Assembly (NCBI GenBank): GCA_020634415.1
Contig: JACKBT010000008.1
Coordinates: 1-64,000 of the forward strand
DNA: 64,000 nt
Source of the DNA: Ardenticatenaceae bacterium
GTDB taxonomy: Bacteria; Chloroflexota; Anaerolineae; Promineifilales; Promineifilaceae
Direction: 5' to 3'
Of the stretch, positions 20,708-28,709 are shown one piece after another. How positions within the stretch are numbered: position 1 is the first letter of the stretch; each line of letters opens with the position of its first letter. The position numbers and the translations under genes were made by a program. Below the pieces are notes generated by a model. The model saw nothing but the letters and a program-made list of their open reading frames with translations, had not been told where the DNA came from and searched no databases.

Positions 20708-22156
20708 ATGAATAAAAAATGGCAAGTAATGGTTTTACTAACCGCAGTTCTCGCTCTCGCTTTCACCCTCATCACCGCCCGCCAGCAACTACAGGCGGCC
20801 GCCGTTGGCGGCGGCACAGCCCCATCCCTCATCAGCTTTCAAGGGCTGCTGGCCGACAGCAACGGCGATCCCCTGGCCGACGGCAGTTATGACATGATGT
20901 TTGGCCTCTACGATGCCCCCAGCGGCGGCACCAAGATTTGGGAAGAAACCCAAAACAGCGTCGCCGTCAGCAGCGGCTTTTTCGCCGTCATGTTAGGCAG
21001 TGGCAGTTGCACCACCGCCTGCCCCTTAGCCGCCGACGATTTCAGCAGCGCCACCCGCTATCTGCAAACCAGTGTAGACACGGGCAGCGGCTTCATTGAC
21101 TTTCCGCGCCAGCAGCTTGGCTCAACCCCCTATGCCTTTCAAGCCGAAGTGGCTCCCTGGGATGGCCTGACGGGTGTTCCCGCCGGTTTTGCTGATGGCA
21201 TTGACAACGAAGGCAGTGGTGCCGCCTACGAAAACGTCATCACCGTTGCCCAAAGCGGCGGCGACTACACCTCGGTGGCCGATGCCCTGGACAGCATCAC
21301 CGACTCTTCCAGCACCAATCGCTACCTGGTCCGGGTGATGCCCGGTGTTTACACCGAAACCAACCTGGTGGAAGTGAAGGCGTACACCCATCTGCAAGGC
21401 TCCGGCCCCAACGCCACTGTTGTTACCTCATCTCGTACCGGTGCAACACCTGGAAATGGAGCAGCGACGGTAGATTTGTTGGATAACGGCCGTCTGTCCC
21501 ACCTCACCATCCGCAACGAAGGCACCGGCACATTTGGCATCGCCCTCTACAGCGCCGAAACCAGCCGCGAGACCGTCGTAGACGGCGTGGTGGCCGAGGC
21601 CATTGGCGTGGGCGGCACAGGCCATTATGCTGCTTATTGGAACGATGCCAACGCCATTATTCGCAACAGCACCTTGTTTGCCGGTGGCGCGGTAGGCTTT
21701 GGCACGGCCGTTAACGCCGCCTTCGGCAGCGTCAACATCGCCGCTGGCTTCCCCCAGGCCCTCATCGAAAACAGCATCCTCATGGGCGGCTCCGCCAGCA
21801 ACCTGGAAAACTGCAACGACCCCAGCGGCACAGGCTTTGGCCTACAACTCAGCAACTCCTCCCCCGTCGTGCGCGGCAGCTACATCTGCGGCGGGCATCG
21901 CGGCATCGCCCTCTATACCAACGGCCATGCTCAAATTCAAAACAGCAGTGTCAAAGTCAGCACCACCGGCTCTGCCTTCTTGTTTGAGATTTCAGCCAGT
22001 GGCAGCATCAAACTTGCCAACTCCGGCGTCAGCTATCTGGGCAACAAATTCACGGGAGCGGGCACAAACGGTCTAAGCTGCGCCCACACCTATGATCTAG
22101 GAACCTTTGCTGTATTGACAGATGCCATCAATTCATCCGCCAACGCCTGCGACTAG
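20708..22156 (+). CDS. Exported protein with pectin-lyase-like right-handed beta-helix
   Basis: 482 residues. A signal peptide spans about 1-30 (basic MNKKW, hydrophobic core, AQA-type end near LQAAAV). Residues 35-150 (SFQGLLADSNGDPLADGSYDMMFGLYD, GSTPYAFQAE) match a domain common in bacterial surface proteins, often before phage-tail or beta-helix repeats. From about 175 (VITVAQSGGDYTSVADALDSI and YLVRVMPGVYTETNLVEV) a parallel beta-helix begins, as in pectinesterase-like and surface adhesion proteins, but the catalytic aspartates of pectinesterase are not obvious. A clear GGAGGTAATT precedes the ATG. The next gene starts ten bases after the stop with the same kind of site, so the two form an operon. 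Confidence 0.75.
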   Translation: MNKKWQVMVLLTAVLALAFTLITARQQLQAAAVGGGTAPSLISFQGLLADSNGDPLADGSYDMMFGLYDAPSGGTKIWEETQNSVAVSSGFFAVMLGSGSCTTACPLAADDFSSATRYLQTSVDTGSGFIDFPRQQLGSTPYAFQAEVAPWDGLTGVPAGFADGIDNEGSGAAYENVITVAQSGGDYTSVADALDSITDSSSTNRYLVRVMPGVYTETNLVEVKAYTHLQGSGPNATVVTSSRTGATPGNGAATVDLLDNGRLSHLTIRNEGTGTFGIALYSAETSRETVVDGVVAEAIGVGGTGHYAAYWNDANAIIRNSTLFAGGAVGFGTAVNAAFGSVNIAAGFPQALIENSILMGGSASNLENCNDPSGTGFGLQLSNSSPVVRGSYICGGHRGIALYTNGHAQIQNSSVKVSTTGSAFLFEISASGSIKLANSGVSYLGNKFTGAGTNGLSCAHTYDLGTFAVLTDAINSSANACD

Positions 22157-22166
22157 GAGGTAACTC

Positions 22167-22457
22167 ATGTTTAAGCAATTAAAACGACGCTGGGTTTTGC
22201 TCTTGGCAACAACGGCCGTCTGCCTCACCTTTAGTCTAGTCATGGCTGGCGGCACACTTCTCCCCCGCACCCTCCTCAGCAGCGGCGGCAGCATCGTCAG
22301 CCAAAACAACATCAGCCTGCACAGTGCCATCGGCCAACCCGCCATCGGCACCGTCGCCAACGGCGACATCCTATGCAGCGGTTATCTCTGTGATGCGTCT
22401 GCTCCACCCGTCAGCGGCGGCACACACCATATCTATCTGCCCTTCATCCACCGCTAA
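22167..22457 (+). CDS. Small exported protein with IYLPFI-type C-terminal tail
   Basis: 96 residues. Signal peptide at about 1-28 (KQLKRRW then a hydrophobic stretch ending VMAGG). SGGSIVSQNNISLHSAIGQPAIG is a short beta-rich segment that I recall from exported Chloroflexota proteins, and the end HHIYLPFIHR matches a motif often found at the ends of domains in such proteins; its role is unknown (sorting or anchoring is a guess). AGGAGGTAACTC precedes the ATG. It lies ten bases after the beta-helix gene, so the two are likely made together. Confidence 0.7.
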   Translation: MFKQLKRRWVLLLATTAVCLTFSLVMAGGTLLPRTLLSSGGSIVSQNNISLHSAIGQPAIGTVANGDILCSGYLCDASAPPVSGGTHHIYLPFIHR

Positions 22458-22479
22458 AGGTTGAAGAGTAAATAATTAC

Positions 22480-22520
22480 AGGAGATTGGAGACTGGCTAG
22501 TCTCCAATCTCCAATCTCCC
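22480..22520. repeat. Heptamer-built palindromic spacer 2
   Basis: GAGATTG, GAGACTG, GCTAGTC, TCCAATC, TCCAATC: 7-bp steps and their inverted forms, able to fold back. Confidence 0.75.
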
Positions 22521-22555
22521 ACACCCAGTAGATCGAAACAGATCATGAGTGTGTT

Positions 22556-22604
22556 GTAGGACGATTTTGTAAATCGTCTGAGCGATTTTGCAAAATCGCT
22601 CTAC
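22556..22604. repeat. REP-like double palindrome (family A)
   Basis: GTAGGACGATTTTGTAAATCGTC followed by GAGCGATTTTGCAAAATCGC and CTAC: the same two-palindrome layout as the 59-bp units beside the RAYT gene at 39414, in an ordinary spacer 16 kb away. Confidence 0.8.
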
Positions 22605-22637
22605 AAAGATTTTGATCTGACCAGGTAAGAAGATCAT

Positions 22638-22667
22638 TTAACCCGCGTTCCTAAAGCACGGTATAAT
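22638..22667 (+). promoter_or_regulatory. Promoter-like boxes ending six bases before the kinase ATG
   Basis: TTAACC at 22638-22643, an 18-bp spacer and a consensus TATAAT at 22662-22667, then GAGCCA and ATG. No Shine-Dalgarno is present, so a leaderless transcript is predicted. Confidence 0.5.
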
Positions 22668-22673
22668 GAGCCA

Positions 22674-24179
22674 ATGGGTGATTCATTGGCTCCCGGCGGG
22701 CGATTCGGCCGTTTTCAAATAGAAGCAGAAGTGGGGCGCGGCAGCATGGGTATTGTCTACCGCTGTTATGATCCCCAGCGCAGCCAGCCAGTTGCCCTCA
22801 AACTGTTAGCCCCCCACCTGATGAGCGACACCAATGCCCTCACCCGATTCCGCCGTGAAGCGGAACTCATTGCCAATTTACACCACCCCACCATTGCCGA
22901 TTTTTATGAATTTGGTGAATATGAAGAACGGCCGTTTATTGTCCTGCAATGGATCGAAGGCCAGACACTCAAGCAGATACTCGCCAATCAAGGCCATCTG
23001 CCGCTAGAAAAGTGCCGCCACATCTTAACCCAACTGGCCGCCGCCCTCGACTATGCCCACGCACACGGCATCATCCACCGCGACCTGAAACCCGCCAACA
23101 TCATCATCCGCACCGACGGCCAGGTCGCCATCGTAGATTTTGGCATGGCCTTGCTCGAATCGGCCCCCTCCATCACCAGCACCAACCTCGTCGTCGGCAC
23201 CCCTCTCTACATGTCGCCGGAACAGATTCAGGGCAAGGTGCTGGACGGCCGTACTGACCAATATGCGCTGGCGATGATTTTTTATGAACTGCTGACCGGC
23301 CAGCCCCCGTTTGAACCACAGACAACGGCCGTTGCCGTCTATCACCAGCAAATCAACATCATGCCGCCGCCCGCCACCGACATCAACCCCGCCTTGCCCA
23401 CCAGCGTGGCCGTCGCCCTCAGCCGCGCCCTGGCGAAAGACCCGGCCCAGCGCTTCCCCTCCATCAGCGAATTCAGCGCCGCCTGGCACGTTCCCGCCTA
23501 TGCTGTGCCGCCCCTGCTAACAGCCACAACACCGCGCCCGCGCCCCCGCGCCGGTCTGCACGGCCAGGAGGGGAACGGCCGTAAAAAGATGTGGCTGCTG
23601 GAAAACGATCTGTTTGTGATCGGCCGTTATCCCCCCGCCGATCTCATCATCAACCAGGAACGCATTTCGCGCCAGCACGCCCAAATTGAGTACCGTGATT
23701 TTGGCTACTTCTTGCGCGATCTAGACAGCCGCAATGGCACCTTTGTAAACGGCCGTCACCTAGACGCAGTCCCCGTGCGCCTGAACGACGGCGATGAAAT
23801 CGTCTTCGGCGGTGCGGTCAGTTTCCGCTTTTTTGACCCCGAAGAGACGACACATGGGCCAAAAATCGGCCGTTTGCAGGGGGTGTGGATTGACGAAAAG
23901 CTCAGCACAGTTTGGGTAGATTCCCATCTCATTGATCCCCCCCTCTCACCCGCCCAATACACCCTGCTCTCTCTGCTGCACACCCACATCGGCCAGGTTG
24001 TCACGCGGGAGGAGATTGTAACGGCCGTCTACCCCGAGGCCGACCCCAATGGCATTAGCAAAGAGGCTTTAGACGGCCTCATCAAACGGCTGCGCCAACG
24101 GCTGCGCCAGGCCAACCCCCGCCGCGAATACGTCGAGGTCGTGCGTGGACACGGCCTCCGCCTGCGGCGAACCCACTAA
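22674..24179 (+). CDS. Ser/Thr protein kinase with FHA and winged-helix DNA-binding domains
   Basis: 501 residues. The kinase domain (about 12-275) has the glycine loop VGRGSMGIVY, lysine in VALKLL, catalytic HRDLKPAN with D137, and DFG at D155. An FHA domain follows (about 310-385: FVIGRYPPADLIINQERISRQHAQI, DLDSRNGTFVNGR), which binds phosphothreonine. The C-terminal part (about 400-500: LSPAQYTLLSLLHTHIGQVVTREEIVTAVYPE, ALDGLIKRLRQRLRQ, YVEVVRGHGLRL) is an OmpR/PhoB-type winged helix. No membrane helix is seen, so it is cytoplasmic. This order suggests a kinase whose own FHA reads phosphorylation and whose C-terminus binds DNA. A PP2C gene follows 400 bp on. Confidence 0.9.
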   Translation: MGDSLAPGGRFGRFQIEAEVGRGSMGIVYRCYDPQRSQPVALKLLAPHLMSDTNALTRFRREAELIANLHHPTIADFYEFGEYEERPFIVLQWIEGQTLKQILANQGHLPLEKCRHILTQLAAALDYAHAHGIIHRDLKPANIIIRTDGQVAIVDFGMALLESAPSITSTNLVVGTPLYMSPEQIQGKVLDGRTDQYALAMIFYELLTGQPPFEPQTTAVAVYHQQINIMPPPATDINPALPTSVAVALSRALAKDPAQRFPSISEFSAAWHVPAYAVPPLLTATTPRPRPRAGLHGQEGNGRKKMWLLENDLFVIGRYPPADLIINQERISRQHAQIEYRDFGYFLRDLDSRNGTFVNGRHLDAVPVRLNDGDEIVFGGAVSFRFFDPEETTHGPKIGRLQGVWIDEKLSTVWVDSHLIDPPLSPAQYTLLSLLHTHIGQVVTREEIVTAVYPEADPNGISKEALDGLIKRLRQRLRQANPRREYVEVVRGHGLRLRRTH

Positions 24180-24285
24180 CCGCCCACCAAACGCCCACAT
24201 TGCGCCCCCCAGTCACTGCCCTTCCATTCAGTAAGCTCAGCCCCTCTGTTGTAAGCTACTACTATCGGTTTTAGATCATCCCCAA

Positions 24286-24377
24286 GCAGCTACGAACCCT
24301 TCGGGAGGTTTCAGTCGAGACCTTTACTCCTGAGATAAACCTCCCGGAGGAAAAGTCCAGAGAGGCTTAGTAGTCAT
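24286..24377. repeat. Family-B MITE-like element, copy 4 (diverged)
   Basis: GCAGCTACGAACCCTTCGGG at one end and GCTTAGTAGTCAT at the other, with CCTCCCGGAGG inside. The flanks ATCCCCAA and GTTCCCAA agree at 6 of 8 positions. Confidence 0.7.
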
Positions 24378-24414
24378 GTTCCCAATCTATAATCGGTTAA
24401 CCGAAAACAAACTG

Positions 24415-24522
24415 CTAGCAGTTTGTCGGAGAACCCCAATTTGTAGCCGCGAAATCCCTTTCGCGCTCGGGGAACGCGGTAAGGATACCGCACCTACGAC
24501 CACTTTTCCGACAGCCTGCTAG
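24415..24522. repeat. Family-D element, copy 1, bounded by CTAG
   Basis: The outer ends CAGTTTGTCGGAGAA and TTTTCCGACAGCCTG are inverted repeats, and CTAG lies directly outside both. The inside holds TTTGTAGCCGCGAAATCCC and CGCGGTAAGGATACCGC palindromes. Copies are at 33453 and 46633, with the core alone at 11271. Confidence 0.75.
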
Positions 24523-24578
24523 ACCGTAAAAGTTAGTGGGTTATAATCATGATGAAATCACAAATAGTAGGACACCAT

Positions 24579-25364
24579 ATGAAAACAAATCTCCGCCTCA
24601 ATGCCGTCGCCCAAACGGACATCGGCCAACATTCCGAGAAGAATGAAGATTCCATCTTCTTTCAGGTTGCCGATAAAGCCACTGCCGCCCTGCTCATTGT
24701 GGCCGATGGCATGGGGGGACATTTGGCAGGCGAACAAGCCAGTCAAATGGTGATAGAAACTGTCGCCAGCGCCCTGGTTCCCTGGCTAGACAAGGAAGAT
24801 GCGCAACCTTCCGAGCAGCTAACGGCCGAAATTGAAGGGGCTTTGTATACGGCCGTTCAACAAGCCAACCAAATCGTCTACAACTACGCCCAAGAAAATC
24901 TCGATTATGGAGCCAACATGGGCAGCACCGTCACCTGCACCTTCATCCACCGGGGCACAGCCTACATTGCCAACGTAGGCGACAGCCGCACCTACCTATA
25001 TCGCCAGGGCCACCTCTACCGCATCAGCGAAGACCATTCCCTGGTAGAACGCTTCGTCCAAGAAGGCATCATCTCCGACCACACCCGCTACGATCACCCC
25101 GCCCGCAATGTCGTCACCCGCGCCATTGGCCCCCAACCCAAAATCGCCATAGACCTGTTTGCCTGCGACCTGGAAGCAGACGACTACCTGCTCTTGTGCA
25201 GCGACGGCCTGTGGGAGATGCTGCGCGGCGACGAAACCATTGCCCACCACTTGCAAACCGCCAACGACCTATCCACCATCAGCCAAAACCTCATCAACGC
25301 CGCCAACGAAGCCGGCGGTGACGACAATATCAGCGTGGTTCTCGCCCACTACTTCACCGCCTGA
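24579..25364 (+). CDS. PP2C-family Ser/Thr protein phosphatase
   Basis: 261 residues. PP2C metal-binding motifs are complete: NEDSIFF, VADGMGGHLAGEQAS, VGDSRTYLYR, CSDGLWEML and GGDDNISVV. It is a stand-alone cytoplasmic phosphatase, the usual reverse partner of FHA/Ser-Thr kinases, and it lies 400 bp after the kinase gene. I chose ATG 24579, with TAGGA seven bases upstream; ATGs at 24549 and 24552 lie at or next to a TATAAT box (24542-24547), which more likely marks the promoter. If so the transcript starts between these codons. Confidence 0.92.
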   Translation: MKTNLRLNAVAQTDIGQHSEKNEDSIFFQVADKATAALLIVADGMGGHLAGEQASQMVIETVASALVPWLDKEDAQPSEQLTAEIEGALYTAVQQANQIVYNYAQENLDYGANMGSTVTCTFIHRGTAYIANVGDSRTYLYRQGHLYRISEDHSLVERFVQEGIISDHTRYDHPARNVVTRAIGPQPKIAIDLFACDLEADDYLLLCSDGLWEMLRGDETIAHHLQTANDLSTISQNLINAANEAGGDDNISVVLAHYFTA

Positions 25365-25420
25365 CACACGTCTCCACCACCACAGTTTTGGAGCGAAAGC
25401 GGTCAATTCTGCCTTTCTAC

Positions 25421-25451
25421 TTGACTCGGCCCTTGGGGCTAACCTTATACT
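25421..25451 (+). promoter_or_regulatory. MerR-type promoter with 19-bp spacer
   Basis: TTGACT at 25421-25426, a 19-bp spacer and TATACT at 25446-25451. GCCCTTGGGGC forms an inverted repeat in the spacer. Long spacers with a central dyad are the mark of promoters twisted into use by MerR-family activators. The ATG at 25458 is six bases after the -10 box, so the gene probably regulates itself. Confidence 0.75.
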
Positions 25452-25457
25452 CATCCT

Positions 25458-26273
25458 ATGGAGCACACACAACACCAATTCCTTTCCATGGGCGACTTCG
25501 TACAAGTCTCTCACCTCTCCCGCAAAGCACTCCGGCTCTACGACGAGCGCAACATCCTGCGCCCTGCCTATGTAGACCCGGACTCCGGTTATCGCTACTA
25601 CCAGCCTGATCAACTGGTAACAGCCCGTCTCATCCGTGCCTTGCGGCAGATAGATATGCCTTTGGCCGCCATCCAAAAAGTCGTTGCCGCCCTGCCCGAA
25701 GAGAGAGAAGCGCTCATTTTGGCTTATGAAAGGGTTTACTCAGCCCGTGTTGTGCAGGTAAAGCATGCTATCCACTCCCTATTATTAACTTTACGAAATG
25801 AGGAACAACCGATGTCATTTACAGCAGAAGATACAGTGTTACAACCCCAATTAGTCGCTACCATTACCCAGCGCACGCTGGTTAGTGGGCTGGATGAAGC
25901 CATCCGCACCAGTCTGGAACAGATACAACAATTTGTAGAAGCACAGGGGGGCCAACTAAGCGGCGCACCGTTGGGCATCTATCATGGGGCGATTAATGAA
26001 GAGGAGGATGGCCCGATTGAAGTGTGTTGGCCGGTGGCGGGTACTTTTAGGCCGAGTGGTCAGGTGGCCTTACGGGAGTTGGCGGGGGGAACGGCCGTTG
26101 TCGTCAACGCCTATGGTGAGCAGTGTATGTTCCCCGCCATTCTGGGCGCCTATGATGCCGCTTATGATTGGATGCAAACACATGGGCACGAAATGTCCGA
26201 CCCTCCCCGCGAAATCTGGTTTACAGCCCCCGGCGACGACGCTCACATGCAGATCGTCTGGCCGTACAAGTAA
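25458..26273 (+). CDS. MerR-family regulator with GyrI-like effector domain (BmrR-like)
   Basis: 271 residues. The N-terminal winged helix (FVQVSHLSRKALRLYDERNILRPAYVDPDSGYRYYQ) is the MerR DNA-binding domain, followed by a coiled linker helix (LAAIQKVVAALPEE to about residue 115). Residues 120-271 are a GyrI-like ligand-binding fold, with a terminal REIWFTAPGDDAHMQIVWP. This pairing is that of drug-sensing BmrR-type activators. A MerR-style promoter lies directly upstream; the start could be ATG 25458 (at the predicted transcription start) or ATG 25488. No transporter gene is adjacent, so its targets are elsewhere or itself. Confidence 0.88.
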   Translation: MEHTQHQFLSMGDFVQVSHLSRKALRLYDERNILRPAYVDPDSGYRYYQPDQLVTARLIRALRQIDMPLAAIQKVVAALPEEREALILAYERVYSARVVQVKHAIHSLLLTLRNEEQPMSFTAEDTVLQPQLVATITQRTLVSGLDEAIRTSLEQIQQFVEAQGGQLSGAPLGIYHGAINEEEDGPIEVCWPVAGTFRPSGQVALRELAGGTAVVVNAYGEQCMFPAILGAYDAAYDWMQTHGHEMSDPPREIWFTAPGDDAHMQIVWPYK

Positions 26274-26275
26274 CC

Positions 26276-26335
26276 AATAATCGGTAATCAGTCATCAGTG
26301 TTCACAAGTATCACCAAACACTGATGACTGATACG
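26276..26335. terminator. Heptamer-built hairpin between convergent genes
   Basis: ATCAGTCATCAGTGTT (26287) pairs perfectly with AACACTGATGACTGAT (26317), a 16-bp stem. The left arm is built of 7-bp steps (TAATCGG, TAATCAG, TCATCAG). It sits between two genes that run toward each other and could stop both transcripts, although no U-run is present. Confidence 0.6.
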
Positions 26336-26341
26336 ACCACT

Positions 26342-26974
26342 CTAACTGCCCACCTTTTTTTCCAAAGCCTCTAAAGCTGCTTCCAATTCTGCCTGACGGA
26401 TGCTGGTGGTAACATCGCCCCGTGTGCGTTCCAGCACGGCTCGCACCGTGTCGGTGCGGCGGCGCAAACCGCCAGTGATGCTGTCGTTGAAGTCGAAGGT
26501 GACCAATGTGCTGTAAATCTGGTCCATCACATCCAGCAGCCGCTCGGCTTCATCGCTGTGCCCGTGCCGAATGATGTCCAAAATACGGCGGCGTAGCTCT
26601 GTCGCCGCCTCGGCCAGGCCATTGAGCCAGGTATTGTACTCCGCGCTCAGGTCTTGAGGGGTGGGCAACGGCCGATCACGCACCAGGGCATAGGTCAAAT
26701 TAGCCTCCACATATTCCTTCAGCGCATCTTGGGTATAACCCGCATAGTAGATGGCCGGATAGGGCTGCGTATCGGCGGCAAGGGTGTGAGCGGCCGTTTT
26801 CGCCTGGGCAATCAACTCCTCTGCCCCCTGCCACTCCTCCCGATGCACCGCCCGAATCGCCTTGGCACACACACTCACCAACCGCCGCGACCGTTCATAC
26901 GCCTGATCACGCACCGCACTGACAGCCTCAAAATCGGCCTGAATAAGTTCTGTTAATTCGTCTAATTGATCCAT
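26342..26974 (-). CDS. Translin-family protein (COG2178-like)
   Basis: 210 residues, all-helical. The RRRTDTVRAVLERTRGDVTTSIRQAELE segment and the preceding SITGGLRR match the conserved translin/TRAX core of prokaryotic COG2178 proteins, and EYVEANLTYAL matches the middle helix. In eukaryotes and archaea these bind single-stranded RNA or DNA; the bacterial role is unknown. The upstream DUF3467 gene ends two bases before this start, so the two are co-transcribed. A hairpin between convergent genes lies downstream. Confidence 0.75.
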   Translation of the reverse strand: MDQLDELTELIQADFEAVSAVRDQAYERSRRLVSVCAKAIRAVHREEWQGAEELIAQAKTAAHTLAADTQPYPAIYYAGYTQDALKEYVEANLTYALVRDRPLPTPQDLSAEYNTWLNGLAEAATELRRRILDIIRHGHSDEAERLLDVMDQIYSTLVTFDFNDSITGGLRRRTDTVRAVLERTRGDVTTSIRQAELEAALEALEKKVGS

Positions 26975-26976
26975 AA

Positions 26977-27339
26977 CTATTTATCTTCATCCTCAGTATC
27001 ATCACCCTCGTCCTGGCCCGACTGGGGGAAGCGGAAGAAATCATCAGCAATGCTGGGCTGCTGCACGGGCAAACGAATTTGCCCAAACTGCCGCTCATAG
27101 TTGGCAATGTTCTGCGTCAGAGCCATTTGCAGCATCTTGGCGTGGGCTGGGGTCATGATGACCCTGGACACAACCGTACCGCGTGGCATTCGGGGGAGTA
27201 CCTGAGCAAAATCGAGGACAATTTCAACGGCCGTATGGCTAATCACCGCCACATTGGCATAAGCCGCATTCAAATCCTTCGGCACATCAATCGTAATTTT
27301 GCGTTGTTTTGGCTGCTCTTGGTTGGGGGTATCACTCAT
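26977..27339 (-). CDS. DUF3467 family protein
   Basis: 120 residues. The core DLNAAYANVAVISHTAVEIVLDFAQVLP and GTVVSRVIMTPAHAKMLQMALTQNIANYE is the DUF3467 pattern, with a low-complexity acidic tail (DEGDDTEDEDK). The family is small, soluble and of unknown function. AAGGAG lies six bases upstream of the ATG at 27339, better placed than the TTG at 27342. It is the first gene of a two-gene operon with the translin-like gene and diverges from ilvE. Confidence 0.85.
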   Translation of the reverse strand: MSDTPNQEQPKQRKITIDVPKDLNAAYANVAVISHTAVEIVLDFAQVLPRMPRGTVVSRVIMTPAHAKMLQMALTQNIANYERQFGQIRLPVQQPSIADDFFRFPQSGQDEGDDTEDEDK

Positions 27340-27515
27340 CAAAGTCTCCTTACTTTTAACCTATTGTTTCATGTTACTCAACCGATACCATAGTGTATGC
27401 GAACTTCACGTATCCTCCAAAGACAGCAAATGAGCGTTTTCTACAACAGAATTTTTTCAGAAAATAGGAACTAGGGTAAGATACGCGCATAAATTCAATG
27501 AACAAAGGTAGCGCA

Positions 27516-28592
27516 ATGGAAATCAACATTTTGCCTGTAGATGAAACAAAACTGAAACCCCCGATTAAAGAAAACTTTGGTTTTGGCAATCAATTTTCTA
27601 ATCGGATGTTCCGGCAAACCTATACGGCAGGTGTTGGTTGGCACGATGCGCAAATCGTCCCTTACGGCCCCATAGAGCTAGACCCAGCAACGGCCGTTCT
27701 CCATTACGCCCAAGAAATCTTCGAAGGCACCAAAGCCTACCGCCGCGCTGACGGCAACATCAACCTCTTCCGCCCCTGGGAAAACATGAAACGCTTCAAC
27801 CACTCTGCCCAGCGGCTAGCTATGCCCATTGTAGATGAAGAAGACCACCTCGAAGCCATCGTGCGCCTCATCGAACTCGAACACGAGTGGGTTCCCGAAG
27901 CCGATGGCGCCACCCTCTACATCCGCCCCGTTATGATTGCCACCGATGCCGCGCTGGGCGTTCATGCCAGCAAAAGCTACTTACACTACGTCATCCTTGG
28001 CCCCGTTGGCCCCTACTTCGCCCAGGGCTTCAACCCCGTCCCCGTCTACATCTCCGACGAATATCGCCGGGCAGTAAAGGGCGGCGTGGGCGCGGCCAAA
28101 ACCGGCGGCAACTATGCCGCTTCCCTATGGGTGGGCGAAAAAGCCAAAGCTAAAGGCTATTCGCAGGTGTTGTGGCTAGATGCGGTACACGGCCGTTACA
28201 TCGAAGAAGTAGGCGCCATGAACATCTGCTTTGTTTACGAAGGCCAGCAGATCGTCACCCCGCAACTTACAGGCAGCATCCTGCCCGGTGTCACCCGCAG
28301 TTCCGTCATCACCCTGGGCCGCGATCTCGGCTACGACGTAAGCGAAAGCATGATTGACGTACACGAAATGCTGGCTGATATTGAGTCGGGGCGCATCACC
28401 GAAGTTTTCGGCTGTGGCACAGCCGCCGTCATCGCCCCCGTCGGTCAGTTTGGTTTTCAGGACAAATCATATATCATAAACAATAACGAAGTGGGGCCAG
28501 TGGCCGCCCACTTATATCAGGAATTAACTGACTTGCAATACGGCCGTATTCCCGATCGCTTTGACTGGACATTAACCATCAAACCCACATAA
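27516..28592 (+). CDS. ilvE: Branched-chain amino acid aminotransferase
   Basis: 358 residues, class IV PLP aminotransferase of the longer BCAT type. YAQEIFEGTKAYRRADG, SKSYLHYVILGPVGPYF, GVGAAKTGGNYAASL with PLP lysine 195, EVGAMNICFVYEG and ITEVFGCGTAAVIAPVGQF are all present. It transfers the amino group between leucine, isoleucine or valine and 2-oxoglutarate. I took ATG 27516 because AAAGG lies eight bases upstream; ATG 27498 has no ribosome site. It stands alone between divergent DUF3467 and a histidine kinase gene. Confidence 0.95.
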   Translation: MEINILPVDETKLKPPIKENFGFGNQFSNRMFRQTYTAGVGWHDAQIVPYGPIELDPATAVLHYAQEIFEGTKAYRRADGNINLFRPWENMKRFNHSAQRLAMPIVDEEDHLEAIVRLIELEHEWVPEADGATLYIRPVMIATDAALGVHASKSYLHYVILGPVGPYFAQGFNPVPVYISDEYRRAVKGGVGAAKTGGNYAASLWVGEKAKAKGYSQVLWLDAVHGRYIEEVGAMNICFVYEGQQIVTPQLTGSILPGVTRSSVITLGRDLGYDVSESMIDVHEMLADIESGRITEVFGCGTAAVIAPVGQFGFQDKSYIINNNEVGPVAAHLYQELTDLQYGRIPDRFDWTLTIKPT

Positions 28593-28709
28593 CCACGCCG
28601 TTACATCATTACCCAGACCTCTTAGCGGATCATAGGCCGCCAAAGGTGGAGTGTGCAGACCTTTTCAGTGGCCATGTTTTTTCAAACACGTAGTAGGTAG
28701 TATAGGAAG

